Shown here piece after piece: positions 33,581-42,296 of a stretch of DNA of 52,455 nt. Under the pieces are notes generated by a model. The model made no database searches. It saw only the letters and a list, made by a program, of their open reading frames with translations, and was not told the origin of the DNA. The stretch covers positions 1 through 52,455 of the forward strand of contig NZ_JEMF01000040.1 of the NCBI RefSeq assembly GCF_000591415.1, in the 5' to 3' direction. Both the position numbers and the translations under genes were made by a program. Positions within the stretch are counted from its first letter, which is position 1, and each line of letters begins with the position of its first letter. Source of the DNA: Cobetia crustatorum (GTDB lineage Bacteria; Pseudomonadota; Gammaproteobacteria; Pseudomonadales; Halomonadaceae).

Positions 33581-33961
33581 TTAGGCCATTTGAACAGGGA
33601 TGGCATTGGCTGTGTGGCTGATCTCGTTGCCTTCCATCAGATAGACCATGGCAGGTTTGTGGGCTTCCAGCTCACTCTCGGCGTAATTGGCAAAGGCGCA
33701 GATGATCACGCGATCACCAACATCTGCCTGGTGCGCCGCTGCGCCATTCACGGAGATCATCTTCGACCCTTCTTCACCACGGATGGCATAGGTGGTGAAG
33801 CGCTTGCCGTTATCCACGTTGTAGATCTGGATTTGTTCGTACTCACGGACGCCAGCCATATCGAGAAGATCGCCATCAATCGCACAGGATCCTTCATAGT
33901 TGAGTACGGCATGAGTCACGCGGGCCATGTGCAGCTTGGCCTTGAGCATGATGGCTTGCAT
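33581..33961 (-). CDS. panD: Aspartate 1-decarboxylase PanD
   Basis: PanD makes beta-alanine from aspartate for pantothenate. It is a pyruvoyl enzyme that cleaves itself at Gly24-Ser25; the site is visible as NYEGSCAID. The 126-residue length, the start [18 protein letters not shown] and blocks [16 protein letters not shown] and [19 protein letters not shown] match the family. GGAGGA precedes the start. It follows panC by 79 nt in the same direction. Confidence 0.97.
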   Translation of the reverse strand: MQAIMLKAKLHMARVTHAVLNYEGSCAIDGDLLDMAGVREYEQIQIYNVDNGKRFTTYAIRGEEGSKMISVNGAAAHQADVGDRVIICAFANYAESELEAHKPAMVYLMEGNEISHTANAIPVQMA

Positions 33962-34040
33962 CGGTATTCCTCCAGGAAAAGCGCCGCCGGCCCATGAAAA
34001 GGGGATGGCTGACCGGCAGATAGCGCAGTCTATACAGATA

Positions 34041-34895
34041 TCAGGTCGTCGGTAGAACGACCTTCAGGTTGTCGAGTAAGCGTGTGCGACCTAGATGAGC
34101 GGCTGCCAAAATAATGGCTTCACGTGTGTCATCAGCGATAGGACTGAGATCTGATGTGCGACGTAACTCGAGATAATCCGGCTTGAAACCACTCTCGCTG
34201 ATCGCCGCTAGTGTTACACGCAAGGATTCAGCAGGCTCGATGCCTTTCTCAAGCCGTGTCTTCAGGGCATCCAGGCACTGCTTGAGCTTGGGAGCAATCT
34301 CGCGCTCATCAGTGCTCAGGTAACCATTACGTGACGAGAGCGCCAATCCATCTTCGGCGCGCACGATAGGTACGCCCACAATATCGATGTTGAAGTGAAG
34401 GTCGCGATTGAGCTTGCGGATCACTGCGAGCTGCTGAAAGTCCTTCTCACCGAAGCAGGCGATATCGGGACGTACCAGATTGAATAGAATGCTGACGACC
34501 GTCGCCACGCCATCGAAGTGGCCCGGACGCCTACCTCCGCACAGGCCCTCGGAGACACCGTGGACCTGAACATTGCACAGTCCATCGCGGCCTTCGGGAT
34601 AGAGCTCTGTCGTCGAGGGTGCAAAAAGTAGATCGCAGCCTTCGGTCATCAATGCATGCTGATCTGCCGCGAGTGTACGAGGATAGTTGTCGAGGTCTTC
34701 ACTGGGCCCAAACTGCAACGGATTGACGAATATGCTTGCCACGACCAGGTCGGCGTGGCGGCGCGCTTCGCGCACCAGCGATAGATGGCCGGCATGCAGA
34801 TTGCCCATGGTCGGCACCAGTGCGATGTGCTGTCCGGCCTGCCGTGCTGTGGTGAGACGTTCGCGCAGTGTACTGGCGTGGAAAACGGTATCCAT
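34041..34895 (-). CDS. panC: Pantothenate synthetase PanC
   Basis: PanC joins pantoate and beta-alanine using ATP. The 284-residue protein has the HIGH-like motif [15 protein letters not shown] (about residues 28-42), [34 protein letters not shown] and the KMSKS-like SSRNGYLS. Its ATG overlaps the panB stop (TGATG), so panB and panC are translationally coupled. Confidence 0.97.
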   Translation of the reverse strand: MDTVFHASTLRERLTTARQAGQHIALVPTMGNLHAGHLSLVREARRHADLVVASIFVNPLQFGPSEDLDNYPRTLAADQHALMTEGCDLLFAPSTTELYPEGRDGLCNVQVHGVSEGLCGGRRPGHFDGVATVVSILFNLVRPDIACFGEKDFQQLAVIRKLNRDLHFNIDIVGVPIVRAEDGLALSSRNGYLSTDEREIAPKLKQCLDALKTRLEKGIEPAESLRVTLAAISESGFKPDYLELRRTSDLSPIADDTREAIILAAAHLGRTRLLDNLKVVLPTT

Positions 34896-35686
34896 CAGAA
34901 GCCATGCTCCGGCGCGGGAAAACTGCGCGCTTTAACAGCCTGGTGATAGGCCGCGAAAGCTGCTTGCACGCTGCCGGCCTCGGCCATGAAGTTCTTGACG
35001 AAGCGGGGCTTGCGGCCAGTGGTCAGGTCGAGCATGTCGTGCATGACAAGAATCTGACCATCCACGTCTACGCCAGCACCAATGCCAATGACGGGCACGC
35101 TGACGGCGTCACGCACTTGGCGTGCCAGTTCAGAAGGGACGCATTCCAGCAGAATGATTGCCGCGCCTGCGGTTTCCAGTGTGCGGGCATCTGCGATGAT
35201 CTGCTCGGCGCGCGCCTCTTCACGGCCCTGTACCTTATAGCCACCGAAGGCATGGACATGCTGCGGTGTCAGTCCCATGTGGACGCAGACTGGCACACCG
35301 CGCTGGACGAGCGCAGTGACGGCACCTGCTAGCCAGGCTTCGCCTTCGACCTTGACCATCTCGGCGCCAGCGCGCATCAAGCGAGCGGCGTGGTCGAGCA
35401 GAATGTCGGTGCTGGCGTTGCTCATGAAGGGAAGATCGGCCATCAGCAGACTACCTTGCTTGCCGCGCGCGACAGCAGTCGTGTGATAGCAGATATCATC
35501 GATGGTGACAGGCAGAGTACTGGCATGGCCCTGCAGGACCATGCCGAGAGAATCGCCGACCAATAGCACTTCGATACCGGCATCACCGGCAAGATGGGCA
35601 AAGGTGGCATCATAGGCGGTGAGGCAACTGAACGTCTCACCATCAGCCTTGAGACGGCGCAGGGTGCTCAGGGTGACGTTTTTCAT
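34895..35686 (-). CDS. panB: 3-methyl-2-oxobutanoate hydroxymethyltransferase PanB
   Basis: PanB transfers a hydroxymethyl group from methylene-tetrahydrofolate to ketoisovalerate, the first committed step to pantothenate. The 263-residue protein shows [34 protein letters not shown], the metal-ligand region with VKVEGE, and [23 protein letters not shown]. No good ribosome binding site is seen at 35686; a hairpin GGCGCG/CGCGCC lies 20-36 nt upstream. folK, which feeds the folate cofactor, is the next gene upstream. Confidence 0.96.
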   Translation of the reverse strand: MKNVTLSTLRRLKADGETFSCLTAYDATFAHLAGDAGIEVLLVGDSLGMVLQGHASTLPVTIDDICYHTTAVARGKQGSLLMADLPFMSNASTDILLDHAARLMRAGAEMVKVEGEAWLAGAVTALVQRGVPVCVHMGLTPQHVHAFGGYKVQGREEARAEQIIADARTLETAGAAIILLECVPSELARQVRDAVSVPVIGIGAGVDVDGQILVMHDMLDLTTGRKPRFVKNFMAEAGSVQAAFAAYHQAVKARSFPAPEHGF

Positions 35687-35791
35687 CAGGAAGCGTACTC
35701 GTTGCGGCGCGTATAACGCGCCTGCCCGTGGCGTCGAGCAGGCACTATCACCAAGCAGGCCTGAGGAGCAGGCGTGTGGCGGAACGGCCGG

Positions 35792-35841
35792 TGTTACCAG
35801 AAAGTGTTACCGGGAAGCCTGAAATGGGCATAACGGTAACA
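35792..35841. repeat. TGTTAC/GTAACA repeat cluster between folK and panB
   Basis: TGTTAC occurs at 35792-35797 and 35805-35810, and its complement GTAACA at 35836-35841. The last two extend to an 8-bp inverted repeat, TGTTACCG (35805-35812) with CGGTAACA (35834-35841). It could be a weak folK terminator (no T-run) or an operator. The same hexamers occur upstream of the CrcZ-like promoter. Confidence 0.4.
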
Positions 35842-35854
35842 GAGTAGCGAAACT

Positions 35855-36352
35855 CTACTCCTGAGGCCCGAGCGGGAGCAAGTCGTCACCCTCAACCTGT
35901 TGCGCTAGCGTCTCGAGATCTTCATTACTCAATGACATGAATGTCCGGGAGCCCAGCAGGTCAGCAAGAGGGCGCATCACGAAGCCGCGGTTAAGCATTT
36001 CGGGATGTGGTACGACGAGGCGGGGCATGATGATGGCGCGATCATCAAACAGGAGCAGATCAAGATCCAGTGTACGCGGTCCCCAATGGCGCAGGCGCAC
36101 ACGACGATGCTGCTGCTCAAGTGCCTGCAGCTGATCCAGTAGCGCGAGGGGAGACAGGCGGGTATGCAGCTCGGCGACGGCATTGACGTAGTCGGGCTGA
36201 TCCTGAGGGCCGACCGGCTTGCTGGCATACAGCCGTGAATGGCGCGTGCAATGTGTCAGCGGAAGCTGATCGAGAGCCTCAATCGCGCGCTCGAGTTGAG
36301 CGCGCGGATTGTCGAGGTTGGCCCCCAGGCCGATCAGGGCAGTCGAGGTCAT
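35855..36352 (-). CDS. folK: HPPK: 2-amino-4-hydroxy-6-hydroxymethyldihydropteridine diphosphokinase FolK
   Basis: FolK transfers diphosphate from ATP to the pterin that FolP uses. The 165-residue protein has the family start TALIGLGANLDNPRAQLERA, the active-site block WGPRTLDLDLLLFDD with the metal-binding Asp pair, and the HPEMLNRGFVMRPLADL block. AGGAAA precedes the ATG. It lies 21 nt downstream of pcnB on the same strand, the order seen in E. coli and Pseudomonas. Confidence 0.96.
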   Translation of the reverse strand: MTSTALIGLGANLDNPRAQLERAIEALDQLPLTHCTRHSRLYASKPVGPQDQPDYVNAVAELHTRLSPLALLDQLQALEQQHRRVRLRHWGPRTLDLDLLLFDDRAIIMPRLVVPHPEMLNRGFVMRPLADLLGSRTFMSLSNEDLETLAQQVEGDDLLPLGPQE

Positions 36353-36373
36353 GCGGGTTTCCTGCTCAACTGC

Positions 36374-37774
36374 TTAGCCCTGTCCACGACCGTTACGCCG
36401 ACGCTTGCCACGACGTTTGACACCCACCGGCTTACTGCCAGCGGGCCCTTCATCGGCGACCAGTTCGATCATCGATACCTGAGTGCGTGCATCGACTTCC
36501 TGGAAGTCGGTCCACCATTTGCCCAGGCCGTGTTCGATCTCGCCAGCAAATTCCCGCAGCAGCAGGAAGTCGTAGGCGGCGCGGAAGCGCGGGTGCTCGC
36601 GGGTCTGGAAGGCGCGTTTGCCACGGCGACGCGGTAGCTTGGCCTGCATATCCCAAATTTCGCGCATCGGAATACTGAAGCGCTTCGGGATAGAGGTATG
36701 GTTAAGCTGGCGCGCGATAGCCTGTTGAGACGCTTGATGGGCAGCCGGAATATCAGGCATGCCACTTTCCATTAGCTGGTCAGTACGCGCCTTGACGCCA
36801 GGCCAAAGCAGGGCGGCATACAGGAAGGCAGGCGTGACCGGCTTGTCTTCGCGAATACGATCATCAGTGCTGGCCAGCGCTTTCTCGATGAGCGGCATGG
36901 ACCACGGATAATGTGCGAAGCTCTCTTCTGTCTCTGGGAAGAGCATCTGGAACAGGCCAAACTCACGCAGCAGATGGAAGGTTTCCAGTGCGTAGCCAGA
37001 CATGAACAGTTTGAGCACTTCCTCGAACATGCGCGCTGGTGGAATCTGTAGCAGCAGCGGGGCCTGTTCGTACATGGGCTCGGCAGTCGCCTCTTCGATA
37101 TCGAAGTCCAGCTTGCCGGCAAAGCGCACCGCACGCAGCATCCGTACCGGATCCTCGCGATAGCGAGTCTCAGGATCACCGATCAAGCGAATCATGCGTG
37201 CTTCAATATCACGTACACCATGCGCCCAGTCGTGGATCGTGAAGTCCGAGACGTCGTAGTACAGGGCATTGATCGTGAAGTCGCGGCGTAGCGCATCCTC
37301 CTCGATGGAGCCCCAGACATTATCGCGCAGCAGCATGCCGTCTTCCGACTGCTGAGTGTGCTGGCTCGGCGTGCTATCGGCTGGCTTGCCGCGGAAGGTG
37401 GTGACCTCGATCACCTCGCGTCCGAAGCGTACGTGCACGATACGGAAGCGGCGTCCGATGATGCGGGCATTGCGGAACAGCTCGCGGACCTGTTCTGGCG
37501 TGGCGTTGGTCGCTACGTCGAAGTCCTTTGGGCGTTCCCCGAGCAAGGCATCACGGATGCAGCCACCGACCAGATAGGCCTGATAGCCACCACTCTGCAG
37601 ACGATAGAGCACCTTCAGCGCATTTTCGCTGAGTTGGCGGCGGGACACGGGATGCTCATCCCGCGGAATCACACGCAGGCTGGGCAATGAGGCCGCGGGC
37701 GCGTCAGTTGCATTGAAAAGCGTCTTCAAGCGGTCACCGGGGCGTTGTAGAAAGCGGGTAAATCCTTTAAGCAT
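36374..37774 (-). CDS. pcnB: Poly(A) polymerase PcnB
   Basis: PcnB adds poly(A) tails to RNA 3' ends and so promotes decay. The ATG at 37774 (MLKGFTRFLQRPGD) gives 466 residues, against 465 in E. coli; an open frame extends upstream to 38029 but runs through the terminator of the small RNA and has no similarity. The nucleotidyltransferase site is YLVGGCIRDALLGERPKDFD with the catalytic Asp pair, followed by FRNARIIGRRFRIVHV and RDFTINALYYD. The C-terminal 30 residues are very basic (KRRGKRRRNGRGQG), for RNA binding. The CrcZ-like RNA lies directly upstream. Confidence 0.96.
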   Translation of the reverse strand: MLKGFTRFLQRPGDRLKTLFNATDAPAASLPSLRVIPRDEHPVSRRQLSENALKVLYRLQSGGYQAYLVGGCIRDALLGERPKDFDVATNATPEQVRELFRNARIIGRRFRIVHVRFGREVIEVTTFRGKPADSTPSQHTQQSEDGMLLRDNVWGSIEEDALRRDFTINALYYDVSDFTIHDWAHGVRDIEARMIRLIGDPETRYREDPVRMLRAVRFAGKLDFDIEEATAEPMYEQAPLLLQIPPARMFEEVLKLFMSGYALETFHLLREFGLFQMLFPETEESFAHYPWSMPLIEKALASTDDRIREDKPVTPAFLYAALLWPGVKARTDQLMESGMPDIPAAHQASQQAIARQLNHTSIPKRFSIPMREIWDMQAKLPRRRGKRAFQTREHPRFRAAYDFLLLREFAGEIEHGLGKWWTDFQEVDARTQVSMIELVADEGPAGSKPVGVKRRGKRRRNGRGQG

Positions 37775-37913
37775 GCAGCGATTCGACTCGTGCGTGGCAG
37801 GCCGCCCAGTGTAGCTGAGGGCAGATACCTTGGCAAAGCGCCGGTCTGCCGTATATGGGCCGACTCTGCACTTTAGGGTGCCAGTGGGGTAAAAAATTAC
37901 CTCCCTAGCAAGG

Positions 37914-37942
37914 AAAAAGGGAGACCGATTACTCGGTCTCCC
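37914..37942 (-). terminator. Intrinsic terminator of the CrcZ-like RNA (minus strand)
   Basis: Stem GGGAGACCGA (37919-37928) with TCGGTCTCCC (37933-37942), 10 bp around a 4-nt loop, followed on the minus strand by TTTTT (complement of AAAAA at 37914-37918). It lies 140 nt ahead of the pcnB start and so closes a separate upstream transcript. Confidence 0.92.
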
Positions 37943-38452
37943 TTGCAGGTAGAGTACACGCATCCTTGAGCGGATGTTCTTTTTCGTGATGGCGCATCGC
38001 CCTGAATACGGACCACAGTCACTAATCAATTCAGACAGATCATGTTGTTGTTATCTGGCTGTCTGTTCGGTGACCATCTCGTATTCAAAACAATCTTCCA
38101 TTCACCGACGGCTGAATAGCCTACCCCCGAGAGTTATTGTTGTTTCGGGGGTGATCCGAGGTCGAGCATATTATTCTTGTTGGCGCTCGAGGCCGGATTC
38201 GTCGCGTCCTGGTCAATAGATTCCGGACTGCCGATATATTGTTGTTATTGGATCGGCGGATGATGCCCTGCGGCCGCTTGTTCTTGTTGTGGCTCTTGCC
38301 ATCGCCCAACGTTGTGGGTCGAGACATGCTGGTCATCATCAATGTCACTCGCTCGACGAGTATTGTTCTTGTTGGTGTCGAGGGTTTTCGAAGCATTGCG
38401 CAATTTTGTTGTTGTTAGGCGCGCTTCGTATTTCCGGTTGTTCTTTTTCTTG
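37914..38452 (-). ncRNA. crcZ: CrcZ-like Hfq/Crc-titrating small RNA with about nine CA motifs
   Basis: No protein gene fits this stretch. On the minus strand it carries repeated AANAANAA motifs (plus-strand positions 37977-37984, 38045-38052, 38134-38144, 38171-38181, 38239-38249, 38278-38288, 38363-38373, 38404-38416 and 38438-38451), for example AACAACAA, AATAACAA and AACAAGAACAA. Six lie in loops of hairpins with 6-10 bp stems: 38032-38065, 38124-38151, 38162-38190, 38230-38257, 38352-38382, 38389-38428. A sigma-54 element (38463-38478) predicts a start near 38452 and an intrinsic terminator ends at 37914, giving about 540 nt. In Pseudomonas, CrcZ lies between cbrB and pcnB, is made from a sigma-54 promoter under CbrB, and sequesters Hfq/Crc through such motifs to relieve catabolite repression. 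Context, motifs and promoter all agree; expression is unproven, and the name is by analogy. Confidence 0.88.
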
Positions 38453-38462
38453 ACCGTGATGT

Positions 38463-38478
38463 TGCATCGGATGTGCCA
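38463..38478 (-). promoter_or_regulatory. Sigma-54 promoter of the CrcZ-like RNA
   Basis: On the minus strand the sequence reads TGGCACATCCGATGCA. Against the consensus TGGCACGNNNNTTGCA it keeps the full -24 TGGCAC block, the invariant -12 GC and the exact 10-nt gap between GG and GC. The predicted start is near 38452, at the first CA motif. Confidence 0.87.
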
Positions 38479-38553
38479 CAGCTTAAAAAAAAACACGCAA
38501 TTCAGTCATTTAGACATAGGTCGCTGAGACGTGAGGTGTATAGGGGGTCAAGG

Positions 38554-38614
38554 TGTTACCTGACGTGGCCATTGCTGCGCCGGATGGGGTCATAGTTTGG
38601 GGTCGATGGTAACA
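38554..38614. promoter_or_regulatory. Inverted TGTTAC/GTAACA half-sites, candidate CbrB enhancer
   Basis: TGTTAC at 38554-38559 and GTAACA at 38609-38614 are inverted and 49 nt apart. They lie about 100-160 nt upstream of the predicted small RNA start, a typical enhancer distance for sigma-54 activators. CbrB sites in Pseudomonas are recalled as this hexamer pair with a shorter gap (about 12-14 nt), so the spacing here differs. An A-tract at 38485-38493 between enhancer and promoter could help DNA bending. Confidence 0.5.
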
Positions 38615-38866
38615 ATTGGTGCGAAGGTCTAAAGAAATGGCTTGCAAGCTAATGATTGAACACGGTTTTTTGTCTGTGATTCGGCACTAAAGTCTAGCGA
38701 GGCGTAGGCGAATTGCTGTGCTGGGAAAGAAAATCAGCGATGTTTGATAGCCATCGGTGCGTGGTGAGGCACCCAGATGGTGCGCCGAGTCTGCCGATAC
38801 AGGATCTGCGGGGCATACGAATGCGATTTCAGCTATGCGCGACGTGCTTGAAAAGAGAGAGCATAT

Positions 38867-40408
38867 TTAGGCTGAAGGAGTGCCGCGACGCCCTTTTCTT
38901 CGTGGGATGCCCAAGCGCTGGCGTCGTTCCCACAGGTTTTTGCGGCTGATGCCGAGGCGCCGTGCCAGTTCTGTCTCACTCATGTGGTCTTGATGCTCGA
39001 GTACGAAATGCTGGAAGTAGTCTTCCAATGACAAGTCTTCCTCTTCGCTATCATCGCTGATGACGGACACGCTGCCGCGTGAGGCTTCTGAGGATGTCGA
39101 AGTGGCCAGTTTTGCAGCAGGGGCGGGCATGCCTGTGGTTGAGGAGGCTGTCGACGCATTGCTTCCCTGTCGAGCGTTATCACTATTTGCCCCCACCATG
39201 GGAGAAGCGTGAGAAGCCTCGGGTGGCAAGCCTGACGGGCCACGCAGACCAAGGTCCTCAGGGGCAATGATGCGACGGTCTGCGAGAATCACGCCACGTT
39301 CAAGGGCATTTTCCAGCTCACGAACATTGCCAGGCCATGCGTAGTGGTGAATTTCCTGCCGTGCACGTTGAGAGAGGCGCATGCCGTCGCGACCATGCTT
39401 GCGAGCAATGCCATCAAGTAGATGTTCAGCCAGTACCAATACGTCATCGCCGCGCTCACGTAGGGGAGGTAGATCAATCTCCATCACATTGAGGCGGTAG
39501 TAGAGGTCGAGGCGAAAACCTCCGGTGCTGGATAGCTGGTGCAGGTTGCGATGCGTGGCTGCGATCAGGCGTATATCCACGTAGCGGGTCTCGATAGCCC
39601 CCACGCGGCGAATCTCGCCCTCCTGCAGTACACGCAGCAAGCGTGCCTGGGCATCCAGTGGCAGTTCACCGATTTCATCAAGGAATAGTGTGCCGCCATC
39701 GGCCGCTTCGATTAGGCCAGTACGCGAGCTGGTGGCGCCGGTGAAGGCGCCTTTCTCATGCCCGAATAGCTCTGACTCAATCAGCGTCTCGGGGATGGCA
39801 GCACAGTTGACGCAAATGAGTGGCGCTTGATGGCGGTCGCTCTGGCGATGAATCGCGCGTGCGACCAGCTCCTTGCCGGTGCCGGACTCACCGAGCACCA
39901 GAACGGTGACATCGGCGGGCGCGACCTTGCGTATACGGGTGTAGACCTGCTGCATGGCACGACAATGGCCGATCATCTCTACTGGCTGGCCAGTGCCCCC
40001 TGGGTGGCTGGCCAGCCGCTGTGAGGGTGGTACTGGGGAGGACAGCAGCGGTGCAGCATCTCGCGGCAGTGACAGCGCCTCGCGAACGCTGCGTGCAAAG
40101 ACATCTTGATCGAAGGGCTTGGGGAGATAGTCGATGGCGCCGGCCTTCAGGCTGGCAATGGCAGCATGCATGCTCGGTGTGTCTGCTAGCAGGATGACCG
40201 GTGTCGGGCGGCTTGCCTGAATGATGGGCTCGGCATGCTCACCGGCCAGTGCGATATCGCAGATTACGAGTGCAAAGTCGGCTGGCGCCTGGGTGTAGGC
40301 GTCCTCCAGCCCATTGGCCTGAACGACACCATGCCCTTCGCGCTCCAGCAGGTGTTGCAACGTATTGCGTGTGGCACCTTCCTTTTCGACGATCAGAATC
40401 CGGGCCAT
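38867..40408 (-). CDS. cbrB: Sigma-54-dependent response regulator CbrB
   Basis: CbrB is the NtrC-type activator of carbon and nitrogen source use and of crcZ in Pseudomonas. The 513-residue protein has a receiver domain (1-115, phospho-acceptor Asp51, conserved Lys97). The AAA+ sigma-54 domain follows (about 140-375) with GESGTGKE, the sigma-54 loop [15 protein letters not shown] and [17 protein letters not shown]. Next come a long Ser/Ala-rich linker and a Fis-type HTH. The stretch [19 protein letters not shown] followed by [19 protein letters not shown] is nearly identical to Pseudomonas CbrB, so the identity is firm. The receiver is unusual: E8-K9 at the acidic pocket and Ala75 where Thr/Ser is normal. 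The kinase gene cbrA is not adjacent. Confidence 0.92.
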   Translation of the reverse strand: MARILIVEKEGATRNTLQHLLEREGHGVVQANGLEDAYTQAPADFALVICDIALAGEHAEPIIQASRPTPVILLADTPSMHAAIASLKAGAIDYLPKPFDQDVFARSVREALSLPRDAAPLLSSPVPPSQRLASHPGGTGQPVEMIGHCRAMQQVYTRIRKVAPADVTVLVLGESGTGKELVARAIHRQSDRHQAPLICVNCAAIPETLIESELFGHEKGAFTGATSSRTGLIEAADGGTLFLDEIGELPLDAQARLLRVLQEGEIRRVGAIETRYVDIRLIAATHRNLHQLSSTGGFRLDLYYRLNVMEIDLPPLRERGDDVLVLAEHLLDGIARKHGRDGMRLSQRARQEIHHYAWPGNVRELENALERGVILADRRIIAPEDLGLRGPSGLPPEASHASPMVGANSDNARQGSNASTASSTTGMPAPAAKLATSTSSEASRGSVSVISDDSEEEDLSLEDYFQHFVLEHQDHMSETELARRLGISRKNLWERRQRLGIPRRKGRRGTPSA

Positions 40409-40522
40409 TGAGTGAGGTCGCTCGCCTGATGAGATGTATGCGGGAGTGAATATTGCCTGGTGAGTCTGTCCTGTTCACTCAGAGGAGGCAATCCGACAAT
40501 CGTGGCTGTCAGGGCACGGTTG

Positions 40523-41455
40523 TCAGGAGGGAGCTGACGCGCTCAACGCGGTCGCTTTTCCCACGGCAGCGAGTGACCAGCGCGGGATGGCATGGGCTAG
40601 TTGCTCTGCGGGGCTAGCATCCACTAGCTCGTTTGGTGGGTGCTGACCCAACAGCTTCAAGGTGTGATGCAGTCGCTGGCGGATAGCATCTGGTGCCTCT
40701 GGTAGCGCGGGTGCCAGGTTCTGTTTGGAAAGCTTCTGGCCGTTGTCTGCAGTGATCAGGGGTAGGTGGGTCAGACTCGGCATGGGAAGCCCTAGCGCTG
40801 CTTGAAGCAGGCGCTGCCATGGGCTGTTATCAAGCAGATCAAGACCGCGCACCACGTCGGTAATGCCCTGATCAGCATCGTCCACGACGACTGCTAACTG
40901 ATAGGCCCAGAGGCTGTCCCTGCGCTTGAGTACCACGTCACCAAGGGTGGCGAGATCGAGTTGCACGTGGCCTTGCAGGCGGTCCTCCCAGCCCGCGACC
41001 GCGGCATTCCCGCCCCACTGTTCTGCCGCGCGAATATCGAGTCGCCAGGCATGCGCGCCACAAGGGGGTGTACTACGCGTACGACACCAGCCGGGATAAA
41101 GCGAAAAGCCACGCCATTGCTTACGCGAACAGTCACAAGGATAGACAACGCAGCTGGCTTTTAGCTGCTCCAGCGCTGTCGCGTAAGCGTCATTTCTGTG
41201 GCTTTGATAGCGCACGTCGTGAGTCATGTCTGGTGTGTCGGTATCCCACTCAAGGCCGAAGGCCTCTAGTTGGCGCAGAATGGTATCGGCGGCACCAGAA
41301 GGACAGCGCGGCAGATCGATATCTTCGACACGCACCAGCCATTCGCCATCGTGATGACGGGCATCGAGATAGCTGGCGACGGCGGTTAGCAGGGATCCGG
41401 CATGTAGGGGGCCAGAAGGGGTGGGGGCGAAACGGCCACGGTAGGCGGTAGGCAT
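40523..41455 (-). CDS. gluQ: Glutamyl-Q tRNA(Asp) synthetase GluQ (YadB)
   Basis: GluQ-RS attaches glutamate to queuosine in tRNA-Asp. It is a paralog of the GluRS catalytic domain without the anticodon domain. The ATG at 41455 (MPTAYRGRFAPTPSGPLHAGSL) has GGAG 8 nt upstream; the open frame to 41548 lacks such a site. The 310-residue protein has the HIGH-like PLHAGSL, a zinc-binding Cys pattern (YPCDCSRKQW with YPGWCRTR) and the KMSKS-like QKLSKQNLAP. In E. coli and Pseudomonas it follows dksA, as here. Confidence 0.95.
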   Translation of the reverse strand: MPTAYRGRFAPTPSGPLHAGSLLTAVASYLDARHHDGEWLVRVEDIDLPRCPSGAADTILRQLEAFGLEWDTDTPDMTHDVRYQSHRNDAYATALEQLKASCVVYPCDCSRKQWRGFSLYPGWCRTRSTPPCGAHAWRLDIRAAEQWGGNAAVAGWEDRLQGHVQLDLATLGDVVLKRRDSLWAYQLAVVVDDADQGITDVVRGLDLLDNSPWQRLLQAALGLPMPSLTHLPLITADNGQKLSKQNLAPALPEAPDAIRQRLHHTLKLLGQHPPNELVDASPAEQLAHAIPRWSLAAVGKATALSASAPS

Positions 41456-41511
41456 TGGGAAGGCTCCGGCATCCGTCATGATCGGCAGTTTAAAAGTGAT
41501 AAACGCATACG

Positions 41512-41570
41512 GGCACCGCTCCGAGGAGGGTGCCGTATGGGAAGTCATATCGACGAAGAGCCGTCGATAT
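41512..41570 (-). other. Two hairpins between dksA and gluQ
   Basis: GGCACC/GGTGCC (41512-41517 and 41529-41534) and ATATCGACG/CGTCGATAT (41547-41555 and 41562-41570) are perfect inverted repeats in the dksA-gluQ gap. Neither has a directly following U-run on the minus strand, so they may end dksA transcripts only in part. Confidence 0.4.
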
Positions 41571-41584
41571 ACCGACAGCTGGGC

Positions 41585-42022
41585 TTAGCGGCCCAGCTGC
41601 TTTTCCTTCAGCTCGGCCAAGGTCTTGCAGTCGACGCACTGAGTGGCGGTCGGACGTGCTTCCAGGCGACGGATGCCGATTTCGACGCCACAGGCGTCAC
41701 AGAAGCCATAGTCGTCCTCATCGATATTATCGATGGTCTCGTTGATCTTCTTGAGCAGCTTGCGCTCACGGTCACGTGTTCTCAGTTCGAGGCTGAAGCC
41801 TTCTTCCTGAGTTGCGCGGTCTGCAGGGTCAGCATAGTTGTTCGCATCTTCCTGCAGATGGCGTACGGTCCGATCGACCTCTTCCATCAGCTCTTGTTTC
41901 CAGTCCAGCAGGATCTGGCGGAAGTGCCCCAGCTGCTTTTCATTCATATATTCTTCACCCGCTGCCGGCTCATATGGGGTGAATTTCTTAAGCGCTTCCG
42001 GCTTTGTTTCAGCTACTGACAT
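41585..42022 (-). CDS. dksA: RNA polymerase-binding transcription factor DksA
   Basis: DksA binds the polymerase secondary channel and, with ppGpp, represses rRNA and activates amino acid promoters. The 145-residue protein has the coiled coil with the acidic tip (NNYADPADRATQEEGF, Asp residues about 63-66) and the four-Cys zinc finger (CDAC and CVDC, about 107-131). GAGGCGG precedes the ATG. A 274-nt gap to the divergent aminotransferase gene holds the promoters. Confidence 0.97.
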   Translation of the reverse strand: MSVAETKPEALKKFTPYEPAAGEEYMNEKQLGHFRQILLDWKQELMEEVDRTVRHLQEDANNYADPADRATQEEGFSLELRTRDRERKLLKKINETIDNIDEDDYGFCDACGVEIGIRRLEARPTATQCVDCKTLAELKEKQLGR

Positions 42023-42296
42023 GGGACCGCCTCATTCCGCAGGTGACTTGGGCCATCGACAGCTAGATGCACTGCCTCCTTGGCCACGGCGAGGGGGCTG
42101 TCCTGACTGCTGCCCTCGCGAGAAGATCAGCTTATTTAGCGTAAAAGTGACAAGTTTGCAACAGATCTCCGACGATAGTTGGTAGCGATTGATGTGTGTG
42201 GGCCTGGGAAACGAGGATGATTTTCATGCGAATAAGGGGTGGGAATGGTAGCGGGACGGCGCCTAGAATGGGGCTCAAGCCCTGAGGAGTGTTGTC

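Noticed and set aside
37775-38029. N-terminal extension of pcnB by 85 codons
   Set aside because: It runs through the strong terminator at 37914-37942 and has no similarity to poly(A) polymerases; the ATG at 37774 gives the family length.
38045-38451. CRISPR or tandem repeat array
   Set aside because: The recurring units are only 8-13 nt, irregularly spaced (about 30-90 nt), and flanked by different palindromes; there is no long direct repeat.
38121-38527. Small open frames on both strands inside the cbrB-pcnB gap
   Set aside because: They are low-complexity frames rich in Asn, Arg or Leu/Val created by the repeated CA motifs, lack ribosome binding sites, and are better explained by a non-coding RNA.
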